Source: Dasypus novemcinctus
Taxonomy: Eukaryota; Chordata; Mammalia; Cingulata; Dasypodidae
NCBI RefSeq assembly: GCF_030445035.2
Contig: NC_080701.1
Location: 21,606,798 to 21,670,797, forward strand
Length of the DNA stretch: 64,000 bases
Reading direction: 5' to 3'
Shown: piece after piece, positions 10,801 to 21,379 of the stretch
Layout: each line of letters opens with the position of its first letter
Position numbering within the stretch: position 1 is the first letter of the stretch
The notes under the pieces: generated by a model
Told to the model about the DNA's origin: nothing
What the model saw: only the letters and a program-made list of their open reading frames with translations
Databases searched by the model: none
Translations under genes and position numbers: made by a program

Positions 10801-13800
10801 ACTCAGGGAGTAAAAAAGAATTACGGGAAACAGACAACAGAAACAACAAAACGACAATAGGCAAATAAATGAAAAAACCAACTCGGGAGCCCTTGTGGCT
10901 CAGTGGTTGAGTACCAGCTTCCCACGTATGAGGCCCTGGGTTCAATACCTGGCGCTAGTACCTCAAAAAAAAAAGAGAATTAAGGGAGTTGAAGACCAGC
11001 AGGGAGAGAAGTCCCCGTGGGCTCTGTTGGTTCTCGGTCTGTGAAGTCGTGTGGCCTCTCCTTAACCTAAGCAAGGGGTTTGGGGAACCTGGGTGGTCCA
11101 TGCACATTTGTTAAGTTGAGTAGAATTAAAAGGCAGCATGTAGACTGAGATGTGGACATGAAAGGGGTGGGAAGTTCCTACTTGCTTTGCTCCTCGGCAA
11201 TTGACTGCACGGTTGTATCAGATGTGCTTGAATAGTTGAAAAAGTTAAAACGTTTTAGCCAGAAAGAAGAGCCATCTCTATTCAACAACTGAGAAAAAAA
11301 TAGTAATTAGTGAAATGTGTTTCAAGTGACTACTCTCTGAGGGTCGTCGTGCCAGATACTTTAGATCCGTCATAACTGGTCTTTGCCGTGGGGAGACCAA
11401 TAAGGTAGCTCTTCTCATCTCCCCTTTACAATTGGGGTTACAAGGTTCACAACGTTTTAAAAGCTTTCTCGGAGTAATTTTTCCCGGAGTAGAGTCAGGG
11501 TTTGTCCGTCCATCCCTGTCTTGCTGTCCCCTTGCTATGGGTCTTTGGTTCCCTTCTTTTCCTTTGCTGGGGGTGCCCATGCCACTGGCCAAGCCCCTGC
11601 CATTTCCTTCCAAGTCCTCATTCATGTAGCCAATCCTACCTGTCATCAGTACTTTCTTGGAATTATTCTAACTCCAGGCATATAGCACACAATCTAACAT
11701 CTTACATTACTGTGCTCTTTTTTTTTTTTTTAAAGATTTATCTATTTATTTCTCTCCCCTTCCCCCACTCCCACCCCAGTTGTCTGTTCTCTGTGTCTAT
11801 TTGCTGTATCTTCTTTGTCCGCTTCTGTTGTTAGCGGCACGCAAATCTGTGTTTCTTTTTGTTGCATCATCTTGTTGTGTCAGCTCTCCGTGTGTGCGGC
11901 GCCATTCCTGGGCAGGCTGCACTTTCTTTTGCGCTGGGCAGCTCTCCTTACGGGGTGCACTCCTTGCGCGTGGGGCTTCCCTATGTGGGGGACACCCGTG
12001 CGTGGCACAGCACTCCTTGCGCACATCAGCACTGCACATGGGCCAGCTCCATACGGGTCAAGGAAGCCCAGGGTTTGAACCGTGGACCTCCCATGTGGTA
12101 GGCAGATGCTCTATCCATTGAGCCAAGTCCACCGCCCACTGTGTTCTTTTATTGGGTAGGGATTAGGTCTTCTAACTCCTTATATATTTCTCACAGTGAC
12201 TGGATAGATACATCAGGCGTTTAACACTGTAAACAATTTCGGTTGATTTGAGATTTGTTATTGAAAATCAGCTATTTCTTGCCTTCTTCCTTACAGAAGT
12301 CAGGATTCCTTCAAAGTCTGTACCCAGCTTGAAGCATCTTAAAGTAGTCTGCTCTCACTTTCCTTTCCCCTCTCTAGCTTCCCATGCCCTGTGCCCAGTA
12401 CAGTGAGGCAGAGAGCAGAGCAAGAACTTAAGGGAGTTGTTGAGGTGGCTGCCTGGGTGGTGGAAGGTTTTGGACACTGGAGAGTTGGCTCTTTTTGGAG
12501 AGGCACACAGTAGCAGAGTAATCAAAATCATGGTCTTTGAGTCAGACCTGGGTTCAAATCCTGGCTCTGGCACTATGGGAAAATCATATAACCTCTCTGA
12601 GCCTGAGTTTCCTCATTTATAAAACGGGGAAAATCATAGGTGTCCATTGAGTTGTGAAGACCGCATGATACAATGCAGGAAAAATCACTCAGAACAGTGC
12701 TTCGCGCAAAGCACTTTACATCTTAGCCACTAAAAAAGAAAAGACCACTGTAGGAGGTGAGGGATGTGGTGGGTATTAGGAAGGAGGCTTTGGAGGGAAA
12801 GGAGATGGATCTTGTTGCAGCTGGTGGGGCGATGCACAAGATGGCAAGGCACCCTGCCACCCTCTAGGACGTGGCGCTACAGGCAACCCCTGAGATGGTA
12901 AACTTGGAGGTGAGAACTGAGGGAAGCATGGTCTGAATACCTCCACCTTTTTTTTTTTTAAAGATGTTACTGGGGTACAGGGGATTGAACTTGGGACCTC
13001 GTAATGTGAAGCAGGTGCTCAGCCACTGAGCTCCATCCACCCTCCTTTTTTATGGTAGAGAGCACTGATACCTTGAGTTCGGGCAAATCAGATCTTCTGT
13101 GTGTGTACTAGCATGCCTGGTAACTTTCTTTTTCTCTTTGTCTAGTGATCTCTTGATGAGGGACAACCTATTTGAAATCATAACAAGCTCCAGGACCTTC
13201 TATGTGCAGGTAAAGTGCTTCCTTGGAGAAGACTTTAAAGTTCCATTGCTGTGAATGGGGTACTCCTCAGCCCTCCCCTCTCCTTTGCTTTCTCTTTCCT
13301 TTTGTTTGACATTTCTAGGTGGTAAATTTAGCCCCTGAGAGTCAATCTGGGCCCCATTTTATTCTAAACAGGATGTTTGCCAAAAGCTTCCCAACCATAA
13401 AATAATAAAAGCAGGTTAAGCCACTCTACTGGGGAATGTGAGTTTGTACCAGCTGCTCTTAGCTGCCGGGCTCCAGCTAAGCAGAGAAAAGGAGAACTGG
13501 TCAGTGATTTCACTTCTCCTTTGGAGGGTATTTATAAGCCCAGTTCTGTGTGTGGACATCACTGTGTGCGGAAGGACAAGAGCACAGAGGACCCTGTGCG
13601 GGCACCAGGTGCAAAACCCAGCTGCACAGAGAAAGCCATTGTTTGGGCTCTGATGATTCAGTTATCAGAAGCTTCTTCCCTCCACCCACGGCTTTGGAGT
13701 GCTCCCAACTCAGTCTAAAATGGCAGGAGCTGGAAAGGCAGATTTCCAGCCAGAGCCTAGACTTGCAGGCCACAGTCCTAGCACTCCGCAGAGCGTGCCC

Positions 13801-16800
13801 TAATTCACAGAGCATCATGGTGTACTGGTTTTCTAGCACGAAAACTGACATGTCATGTGTTGGTTTCAATGTGGAGCTTGCCCAGCAAAGCTTTGAAGGG
13901 TTCCCAGCTGCCTTCCTGACTTAGGTGTCCCTCTGTCCTACACACCCTCCCTTCCATAGCAGGTCGTCTCCTCCCTCATTCATGAGCAGCAGCTCCCATT
14001 GTCCTGACTACCCCTGAGCCGGTACTTCTGCTTAAGGCCGGCAGAGCTCCTAGCAGCCTTAACCACCTGTGGGTTTTATTCATTTAGACAAGCACGGGAA
14101 GAGAAGGCCCAGGGGAGGCTTGGAAATAACCAGGAACTGGGGAAAGGGTTGCTGTGGGTGTCAGAGCCATTTATTCATCGCGACTCAGGGACAAAGGTTT
14201 AAACTGTGGGTACAACGAAAGACTTTCCACTTCCTGCGTGCAACAGATATTTGTAGAGTATCTTCAGAGTGCCTGGCATTTGCAGCATGCTGGGGACACC
14301 ATGTTATGTGGGACAGACCTGGAACCCAAGAAGGAGATATAGTTAGGTAAACAGGCAATTAAAACCAGTGTGCGTGCGTGTGTGAGTGTGTGGGTGGGGA
14401 TAGGGTTGAAGAGATGATGCACAGGGGATTTTTTTTGAGTGGCGAAACTATTCTCTGTGATACTGTGATGGTGGAATCATGACTGCATGCGTCAAAGCCC
14501 ATGGAACTTTACAGCACCAAGAGTAAATGCTAATTTCTGCAACTTTAAAAATAATTTAGGTGGTCGTGGAGATCAAAGGTCAAAGGATGGAATGTACGCT
14601 GTGACAGAAGGATCTAACAGTATTGGAAAATGTATTGAACAACCTCATTGAAAGGAGTTATCCCCCAATTTCACTGGGGCAATAAAAACAGTGAATGTGT
14701 TTCCATTAGGGTGCATACAGTACCATGGGAGCTTCCTGAAAGAAGACGACGTATCTAAGCAGAATCAGATGGGGGAAGAGGATCCCAGGCAAGGGGCAGA
14801 GCACATATTAAAAAGACTATTGATGAAGGAGCTTGGAGCATATGGGAGGCTGAACAGCTGGGTACAGAGGGACCATAATCTTACATGTCTTGTTAAAGAG
14901 CTTGTATTTTATCCTGAGAATTGGGGCCCTTAGAACTTAAACTAGGGGAGCGATGTGATCAGACTTGCCCTTTAAAAATATCACTTGGGCTAAGTATTTA
15001 ACTCTTGCCACCTTGGTTTCCTCATCTATAAAACAGAGATGACAGCCCTTAACTGTGACCCCTTTTATATGCTCCCTGTAAATTGTTTGAGCTAATGTAA
15101 CATAGAGAACAGGCAAGAAAAGGGTAGGATAGACTAGAGAGACCAGTCTGAAGATTGTTGCAGTCATTCAAATGAGGGATAAAAGAAGCCTGAACTAGGA
15201 CAGATGGAGAGAATTAGAGAATTGAAGAGACCTTAAAGAGGTCGACCTTCCAGGACTTGAGAGTTGGAGATATGGAGGTCAAGGGAGAGAGAAGAGGTAA
15301 GGACTATGCTCAGATTTTATCTTGAGCCTCAGGGTGGCTGATGGTACCCCTTGTTGTGGTAGGACCATGAGGGGAGGAAAGTCAGGTTTAGCATGGGTGG
15401 TTCTGTGTTCACAGCATCTGTGGGACATGTTATCAAGGCCATTGGATGTGCAGTGGCTGACAGATTGGATACTAAATAAATATCTGTTAAATGAACAACT
15501 ATTCTGGCCAAGAGTTCAAGGGAAAACTTTGGATTAGCAGTATTGATTTGGGAGACATGAAGCCCAACAAAATATTCAAAGGACATTGCACCATCTTCAT
15601 GAGCGTATGCATATTTACCAGAAGCTTCTGGTTGCTCCTAATCCTCCTTCTGCTCCTCACACTTTTGAATAAATAAATGAGTGAATTGACAAATCTACTT
15701 ATATCACTTAATTGAAAGAGAATAGAAAGTAGGGGAAGAATGTAGATCAAAATCCATTATAATGGAATGTAAAAAGGTATTTTGAAGACCACATTTCATC
15801 TCTCTGCTGAGGAGCTGGGTAACCCTGAGCAAGTCACGTCACCCTTCTAAAGGTTCATTCACAAAATCAGGGTGTTAGACTAAATCAGATTCTCATCCTT
15901 TTTGGGCTCAAGATTCCTTTATACACTCAAAAAATTTTGAGGACCCCAAAGAGAAATTTAAATAGACTACTTTTGAGAATAACCAGAAGTAGGGAAGCAG
16001 ATGTGACTCAGGTGATAAGGCCTCTGCCTACCATGTGGGAGGACCCAGGTTCCATCCCTAGAGCCTCCTGGTGAAAAAAGAAAAAGAGAAAGCGTGCCCG
16101 CGCGGTGAGCCAGCGCCCGCATGGTGAGCTGAGTGCCCATGTGGCGAGCCGAGTGACTACGCAGGTGATGAGTTGAATGCCCACGTCGTGAGCCGAGTGC
16201 CCACGGGAGTGCCTGCCAGGTGAGCCAGTGCCTGCGCGGTGAGCCAGGTATGTGCATGGTGAGCCAAGTGCCCACGTGAGTGCCCGCGGAGTAAGCCAGT
16301 GCCCGCATGGCGAGCCGAGTGCCCGCGTGAGTGCCTGCGTGTGAGCCAGTGCCTGCGCAAGTGAGTCATGTAGCAAGATGATGATGCAACAGAAGAGCAA
16401 GGAAGGGGAGAGTCAAGGTGAAGCGCAGCAGAGACCAGGAACTGAGGTGGTGCAATTGACAGGGAACCTCTCTCCACATCAGAGGTCCCCAGGATCGAAT
16501 CCTTGTGAGTCCTAGAGGAGAGAAAATAAGAAGAGAAGACAAAAAGAAAAATAGGAACAGAAGATCACACAGCGAATGGACACAGACAGCAAAAACAGCA
16601 GGGCGGAGGAAAGGGAGGGGTAGAAAAAAAGAATAACCAGAAGTAGCAGCTATGAGCCACAGGGGAAACAAATTGCGAGGTGAAGAATTTTCTTGTTTGT
16701 CTGTTTTTTTAGTAGTAGTAGTAATATTGAAATAACGAAAATGCTCTAACGATGATTGAAGTGATGAATGTACAACTATGTGATTATATCAAATACATTG

Positions 16801-19800
16801 ATTGTATACTTTGGATGAACTGTATGGTTTATTAATATGTATCAATAAAATTGATTTGTTAATTTAAAAAATAAATAGAATACTTTATAAAAAATAACTA
16901 TATTTCCAAACAAAATATTTTTGCAAATCTCTTTCATGGCTGGCTTATTAAAAGCCAGCAGTATTCTCTTCTCTGCTTCTGCATTCAATCTGTGGCCATA
17001 TGCTGTTTTGACTGAAGAATATAAGGAAAATCTGGCCTTACACAGATATGCTTTTGGAAATAGAAGGAGTATTTTAATAGCTTTTTCAGATAATTGTGGG
17101 TATTCTCTGATTGTACACTAAAACTTCACAAATGGTAATTTCTTAATAGTTAGGAGCAATGTGGAATCTGAAGCCATGTTAATGAACTTTCATACTGTTA
17201 CATTAAAATCCATTGGTCAATTTTGTACCTTGAATAGATCCTTTTTGCCCATGTGTGATTTTGTAACAGTATGCAATGGAAGATAGTGGTCTCACTGAGG
17301 TATGCATTTCTTCCAAATGTTTATATTACATAATTTTAAGAATAACATTCATTATCACCACTGATCTTTAGGAACGTCTCTTTATGTTTTGGGTTCTTTT
17401 GTCTTTAAGTATGGGAAGCTGATAAGCTTATGGAGTCAGATACAAGTTTTCTGAAATTCTAATATTTTGCTTTAAAAGCTTGAAATTTATCATTGTGATA
17501 ACAGGCTCGTTTCATCCATTTGGAGAATATCTAGGTCTGAATAAGTTTCTCAGTCATTTGTTCTAGGTAAAAATGGTGTTTCATGGAATAAGTGAAAGAA
17601 TATGATTCGTAGCATAGTTTGGTGCTAAGGTGCTGCAATTTTACCCACCATTGCGAAAATAGCATTCTGACCTTCTTTTTCCCTAAGGAAGAAGCTCAGT
17701 AAATCTGAAGAAGCTGCTCAAAAAAGAGTAGTTGTAAAGGGACTCACAAGTGAGTTGCAGAGTGTTGACCTATATTGTCCTTAAGGAGTACGTAACACTT
17801 TAAAATAGGAAAAGGGAAAAAAATTAGTGTATTAGGTAGTCATTCAAGAATAATAGTCTAGATCTTGATTCTTACACTTGTGCTCCCAGGTGTTCAATGA
17901 GACAATTCCTGGGTTTCTGATGCAGTGATTCCTTTTTAGGTAGAGGCTGGGTGAAGACGCCAAGGTTTGTTGTTTATAGAGAAGATGTGAGAGTTTCTTG
18001 GAGAGGTGATGTCTCAAGGGCCAATCCAATATGTGGCCTGCATTGTGGGGGTGACGTGTGACATAGTGGGAGGCACTTTGCTAGGGCGGTGGAAGGAGTA
18101 GAAGTAGCTTGATCCCCATAGAAACGGATCATTGGATGGTCATGGGGATTTTCCAGCCTGTTGATAGAAATGCCAGATCTCCTCCTATGACGAGGGAGAC
18201 AGTTCTTTCTCCCTCAGCTCCATTTCTGTCTTTCCCTCTGCTTTCGAGCATTCTCCCTTTCCTAATCATCCCATTTCCCTGGGAGGGAAATTCTAATAAT
18301 GCATTTCTACCAACCAGCAATTTAATTATATCCATCTCATTCAAATGAAATGAATCTTTGCCCCCCAAAATCTGTTTTCTTATTTGATCCTGACAGTCGG
18401 GCCTTTGAGGTAGGAATAATCTGCAGTTTGAGGATGAGGAAGCTGACAAAAAGGCCTCAGGGAGAGGACAATGGACATAGATATAATGGTGGAATTTAAA
18501 GGTTCATTTGTGTGCGTCACATAATAATAAAAACAACATTAATACCTATGGAGCCGTGTTTATTAGACACTGTTCTAACTACTTTACCTAAATGGGCTCA
18601 TTGATATCTCCTATCAGTTCTAAGTGGACCAGGCTAGCCTCGATCTTGGTAAAGTACTTTCCAGAAGGACCTTGGAGACCTGGCATTGGTTTTCTGTTTG
18701 GACTTTGGGCAGATGTGTCTTTTTTGTTGGTGTCTTGGTTTCCTAGCACTACTGTAACAAGGAGTCACAAACCAGGTGGCTTAAAACATCAAGAGTTGTC
18801 TCAGAGTTCTGCAAGCTGGAAGTCTGGCATCAGTGCGTCGGCAGGACCACGCTCCCTCTGAAGCCGGCAGGGTTCGGGGTGGCTTCCTGCAGTCCATGCA
18901 GCACTCAGTCTCTGCCTCCGTCACGTGGCGGTCACCTCTCTTCTGCCTGTCAGGTTCAAATGTCCTCGCCTTAGAAGGACACTAGGCATATTGAATTATG
19001 CCATACTCTATTCCACTTTGGCCTCATCTTAACTAAACACATCTTCAACCATCCTGTTTCCACGCACAATCACATTCATGGGACCAGAGATTAGGACTTG
19101 ATCCTACCTTTTTGGGGGACCCGATTCAGTCTGTAATACTTGGGCAACCACCAAGTTGTTAAGTAACTGGAAAAAGACAGAAGAAGGGAAAGTGCAGGTA
19201 AATTTGCAGCCATAGTACAGGAGAGAGGTGTTTCCCTAGGACACTTGTTATTACCCCCCGTCTTGACCTAGTGTGCCGGGGTACGAAACTGTGTCCCTTG
19301 CAAGCATCTTTTGCACACATCTAACCAAAAAGTGTATATTTGGAGTGACAGAGAGAGAATGGGGACGCAAGTTTGAGGATGCTTTTTTTTTTAACTGATC
19401 ACGTTTTATCCTGACACAGTGCAAAGAGAAGAAATCATTTGAGGGATGGGGAATGTGGAGGGTAGATTTAGAGAACTTTGCTGTCTGGGTTGGCGTGTTT
19501 GCATATATGTCTGCACATGCATGTCAGTGTATGCCTGTGTGTTGAGGTGTGGAGTTGGGGAGGGCTCAGTGGAGGTTATCTGATGTAAATTTCTGGAGGT
19601 CAGGGAGTCAGGCCTGTGCCCGGTACCTGATGCAGTGTGTGATACCGAAAAGGGCCCTCAGTAAACGTTTGCTAAATTCTCTTGAACTAAATCTGACATT
19701 GGACAGCCCTGAGAACTCAAAGGTCTCCACCTGCTGATTCTTAGGCCTCTTGGTTTCCTTCTGTTTCTTCACAGAGTTGCTGCTGCCCCCTTCTGGAGTT

Positions 19801-21379
19801 AGTCGGTTGTTTCTAGGGGGAAAACACTCAACTGCTTAGCATAGTCCTGCGTATTGTGAAGCCTGGTTCTCCAAGTTCAGCAACTCTTAGGGGCTTGATG
19901 GGGCTTCCGGACAGACCTGAGGTCTTGGCTTGACTCAGTCAGTGGTTTGTGTTTTGAGAGAAGCCTTGTTTCTGGATAATACATATCTGGGAGGATTTGC
20001 AGAGGGATTTGGCTTTAATGGGGCTGGAGTGGAAAATGGGATTATTCTGTTCAGAGAGTTATAGTGGAAAGTTGACTGCATTGAGAATCAGGAGAACTAA
20101 ATCTAGACCAGTCTTACAACCTTGAGCTTTAGCTTTCTGGGCCTCTTTATTCTTTTTTTGTAAAGTGAGTCAGCTGGACCATGTCAGTTGTTTTCCAGAG
20201 AGACTGACGGACTTTAGCAGGGACTGGAGCTCTAAGTAACCCCATCCCTTTCCATGACCTCTAGCTCCACTTTGAGTTGTTTTATTTATTGAGTGTCAAA
20301 TAAGATTTTGCAGGGAAAAACGTCCCAACAGTCTGAAAGCCACTGGACCAGATGATCTCTAAGATCCCTTCCAACTCTAATGGTGTGGTTTTATGAACTT
20401 CAGAATTGAGTCAGACGTTTGAAAGCTGAAATCACATTGCCAAAAATTTCTGTATAAGTGCTGTGGATGTTTTGCAGGCAGACAGTCCCGAAGACATGCA
20501 CAGCTGGATTAAGGAGATTGGGGCAGCCGTCCAGGCTCTCAAGTGCCACCCTAGAGTAAGTCACTTCCTTTCTGTTGCATAGTTAGTGTCAACTTAGAGA
20601 TGAGTTCTCCTCAAGGAGTCATGTTTCATTTGGTAATGTCAGCAAGCAGCCTGGTTCCTAGATGCAGCTGAAGGCCTGGGCTGTCATACTTGTTTTTCAT
20701 TTTTTACTTGTTTGGGTACAAGTGTTTAGTTTTAGGTTTTGGTTGCTGGAGGAGGTGAGGTCGGGCTGGGTAGCGAAGAAAGAGTTTAGGATATGTCCTG
20801 CGCGTCTCACTGCCAGGCAGACCTTGGCACCAAGGTCAGAACACATCTGGGGTGAATTCCATGGAAGGTCCTTTGGTTTTGTCAACAAGGATCTCTGGAC
20901 CTATGAGTTTCGTGATCCTGGTGGGTACTTTTCCAGGGGCTCTGGGATAAACATTGTCAGAGAAGGCCATTACTTTCCCTTGTCTTTTCTTTAATCCCCC
21001 TCTTCTATTTTTGTAGGAGATGTCCTTTTCTAGATCCATTTCTTTAACTCGACCTGGAAGCTCCATGCTGTCCAGTGGACCAAACTCTGTCTTGTGCAGA
21101 GGGCGGCCACATGTGGAAGAGAAGAAAGCCTTCGGCAAAGCCTCCTCTGTGGCCTCCTCCTGGCAACCCTGGACACCTGTCCCCCAGGCTGGGGAAAAGC
21201 TGCTTCCGGCGGAAGAGACTCCTGAGGACTCTTTGTTCATGCCTCGACTCGGGGAGAGCAAGCCTGCCGGGGTGTTGCCGAGCTCCCGGATAAGGCACAG
21301 ATCCGAGCCCCAGCAGCCCAAGGAGAAAACGTTTATGTTCAACCTTGACGATGAAAATATACGGACCTCTGATGTGTGA
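7738..21379 (+). CDS. PLEKHA2: PLEKHA2 (TAPP2), 3' seven coding exons; 5' part lies outside the window
   Basis: Adaptor of the TAPP family: tandem PH domains, the C-terminal one binding PtdIns(3,4)P2 at the plasma membrane downstream of PI3-kinase, and a C-terminal PDZ ligand (established for the family). Seen here: exons 7738-7878, 8447-8593, 8852-8920, 9411-9481, 13146-13209, 20478-20555 and 21017-21379 join without frameshift to 310 codons plus TGA. The human protein has about 425 residues, so roughly 115 N-terminal residues (first PH domain) are encoded left of the window. The linker (KKPQVAYKTEIIGGVVVHTP) precedes the second PH domain, which runs from IKSGYCVKQGNV to WIKEIGAAVQALK and keeps the basic lipid-binding stretch RKSWKRRFF. 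The tail is Ser/Pro-rich and ends in TSDV, a class I PDZ ligand (PTPN13/MPDZ-type partners in the literature). Every intron has GT/AG ends. Introns carry many antisense SINEs. No sign of decay. Confidence 0.96.
8447..8593 (+). CDS. PLEKHA2: PLEKHA2 coding exon (start of second PH domain)
   Basis: Acceptor cgtag ends at 8446 and donor gtgagt starts at 8594. Forty-nine codons, NGGDGQEATEPGSHAILRRS through GYCVKQGNV. The RRSQSYIP segment and the first strand of the C-terminal PH domain are visible. Confidence 0.96.
8852..8920 (+). CDS. PLEKHA2: PLEKHA2 coding exon (PH domain, lipid-binding strand)
   Basis: Polypyrimidine tract and acceptor tcag end at 8851; donor gtttgt at 8921. Twenty-three codons reading RKSWKRRFFALDDF... 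to ...CYFKCEQ, apparently unchanged from the remembered human sequence. Confidence 0.96.
9077..9163 (-). repeat. DAS-SINE, short form
   Basis: 'ggattgaccccaggacctcc' to 'ccactgagctacacctgctc'. Confidence 0.7.
9411..9481 (+). CDS. PLEKHA2: PLEKHA2 coding exon (PH domain middle)
   Basis: Acceptor cccaccag ends at 9410; donor gtaatt starts at 9482. It reads DREPLRTIFLKDVLKTHECL then VKS and two bases of the next Gly codon, so the exon ends in phase 2. The next exon supplies the missing T. Confidence 0.96.
9540..9626 (-). mobile_element. Minimal 5'-truncated L1 insert
   Basis: An 87 bp minus-strand L1 3' end: poly(T) on plus, then 'aatgttacattaaaaaaata' and 'ccccatatacccccc'. Flanked by an exact 19 bp duplication ctcctttttgtcctcttta (9521-9539 and 9627-9645), a classic target-primed reverse-transcription footprint. 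Confidence 0.75.
9646..10882. other. PLEKHA2 intron, nothing recognised
   Basis: An open frame at 10309-10800 has no recognisable domain and no splice or start context; taken as chance. The text 9700-9850 could be part of an old LTR but I could not place it. Confidence 0.4.
10883..10977 (+). repeat. DAS-SINE, short form, sense
   Basis: 'cgggagcccttgtggctcag ... cccacgtatgaggccctggg' with a ten-A tail. Confidence 0.75.
11310..11470 (-). repeat. MIR fragment
   Basis: 'cgtgccagatactttagatc ... cccctttacaattgggg', antisense MIR. Confidence 0.4.
11719..12137 (-). repeat. DAS-SINE, full-length long form
   Basis: Complete from poly(T) to head. Near-exact duplication actgtgctct / actgtgttct (11709-11718, 12138-12147). 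Confidence 0.85.
12505..12715 (+). repeat. MIR, good copy
   Basis: 'tcagacctgggttcaaatcc', 'tggctctggcactatg', 'tgagtttcctcatttataaa' and 'cagaacagtgcttcg' follow the sense MIR consensus through its core. Confidence 0.75.
12950..13045 (-). repeat. DAS-SINE, short form
   Basis: 'ggggattgaacttgggacct' to 'ccactgagctccatccaccc'. Confidence 0.7.
13146..13209 (+). CDS. PLEKHA2: PLEKHA2 coding exon (PH domain)
   Basis: Acceptor tgtctag ends at 13145; donor gtaaag starts at 13210. One base completes Gly, then DLLMRDNLFEIITSSRTFYV plus Q. Sixty-four bases fit the phase of both neighbours. Confidence 0.96.
13210..14435. other. PLEKHA2 intron, nothing recognised
   Basis: No exon between the PH-domain exons at 13146 and 20478. 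Overlapping open frames near 13510-13920 look like chance. Confidence 0.4.
14440..14690 (+). mobile_element. Decayed L1M-like 3' end
   Basis: 'tgatactgtgatggtggaat ... aaagcccatggaactttaca ... caccaagagtaaatgctaat' resembles old mammalian L1 3' ends. Boundaries uncertain. Confidence 0.35.
14700..15880. other. PLEKHA2 intron with decayed ancient repeats
   Basis: 'gcttgtattttatcctgaga ... gagcgatgtgatcagacttg' near 14900-14970 belongs to an old mammalian repeat I cannot name. A related stretch occurs at 48945-49340. Confidence 0.35.
15993..16630 (+). repeat. DAS-SINE, 638 bp variant with an internal minisatellite
   Basis: Head 'gggaagcagatgtgactcag ... ccatgtgggaggacccaggt', a tandem array (16095-16375), then 'gcaagatgatgatgcaacag' and a second head-like unit near 16470. 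Exact 16 bp duplication gaataaccagaagtag (15977-15992, 16631-16646). Inserted in an L1 3' end. Confidence 0.85.
16095..16375 (+). repeat. Minisatellite of about 21 bp units inside the SINE
   Basis: Imperfect repeats of a unit like gtgcccgcgtggtgagccga, about 13 copies. G, C and CpG content far exceeds the surroundings. Confidence 0.8.
17331..18730. other. PLEKHA2 intron, mostly unrecognised
   Basis: May include further decayed DNA-transposon sequence. No exon seen. Confidence 0.35.
18390..18462 (-). repeat. MIR fragment
   Basis: 'ttgaggtaggaataatctgc' then 'ttgaggatgaggaagctga', antisense MIR. Confidence 0.4.
18733..19138 (-). mobile_element. MLT1-like LTR (ERVL-MaLR), solo
   Basis: Same family as 3085-3485: 'ggtttcctagcactactg' at one end, 'caggtggcttaaaaca', 'gcctcatcttaac' and 'tttttgggggaccc' near the other. 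Old fossil in a PLEKHA2 intron. Confidence 0.65.
19139..20477. other. PLEKHA2 intron, nothing further recognised
   Basis: Unique-looking apart from a MIR near 20060. Confidence 0.4.
20060..20180 (+). repeat. MIR fragment
   Basis: 'gcattgagaatcaggagaac ... tttctgggcctctttattc', decayed sense MIR. Confidence 0.4.
20478..20555 (+). CDS. PLEKHA2: PLEKHA2 coding exon (PH domain C-terminal helix)
   Basis: Acceptor ttttgcag ends at 20477; donor gtaagt starts at 20556. Twenty-six codons, ADSPEDMHSWIKEIG then AAVQALKCHPR, including the conserved Trp of the PH-domain C-terminal helix. Confidence 0.96.
21017..21379 (+). CDS. PLEKHA2: PLEKHA2 terminal coding exon with PDZ-binding tail
   Basis: Acceptor tttgtag ends at 21016; stop TGA at 21377-21379. 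It starts EMSFSRSISLTRPG and ends NLDDENIRTSDV. The Ser/Pro-rich tail aligns along its whole length with the human tail, with several substitutions and no gap noticed by eye. Confidence 0.96.
   Translation, partial: EMSFSRSISLTRPGSSMLSSGPNSVLCRGRPHVEEKKAFGKASSVASSWQPWTPVPQAGEKLLPAEETPEDSLFMPRLGESKPAGVLPSSRIRHRSEPQQPKEKTFMFNLDDENIRTSDV

Larger units (their letters stand above)
15975..16872 (+). mobile_element. L1 3' end inserted in the hAT remnant; hosts a SINE
   Basis: The right part (16690-16870) is L1 3' UTR: 'gaagtgatgaatgtacaact ... gattgtatactttggatgaa ... caataaaattg'. Flanks aaatagactactttt (15960-15974) and aaatagaatacttta (16873-16887) look like an aged target-site duplication. Confidence 0.55.
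15885..17330 (+). mobile_element. Old hAT-type DNA transposon remnant, interrupted
   Basis: Left part 'ggctcaagattcctttatac ... gaggaccccaaagag' and, after an insertion, right part 'aaaaaataactatatttcc ... tctgcttctgcattcaatct ... gtatgcatttcttccaaat' belong to a widespread ancient mammalian repeat that I associate with hAT elements. The family name is uncertain and the right end approximate. Confidence 0.4.

Noticed and set aside
16095-16375. Array of short repeats considered as CRISPR-like or centromeric satellite
   Set aside because: Units are contiguous without unique spacers and lie inside a SINE with target duplications; it is a minisatellite.
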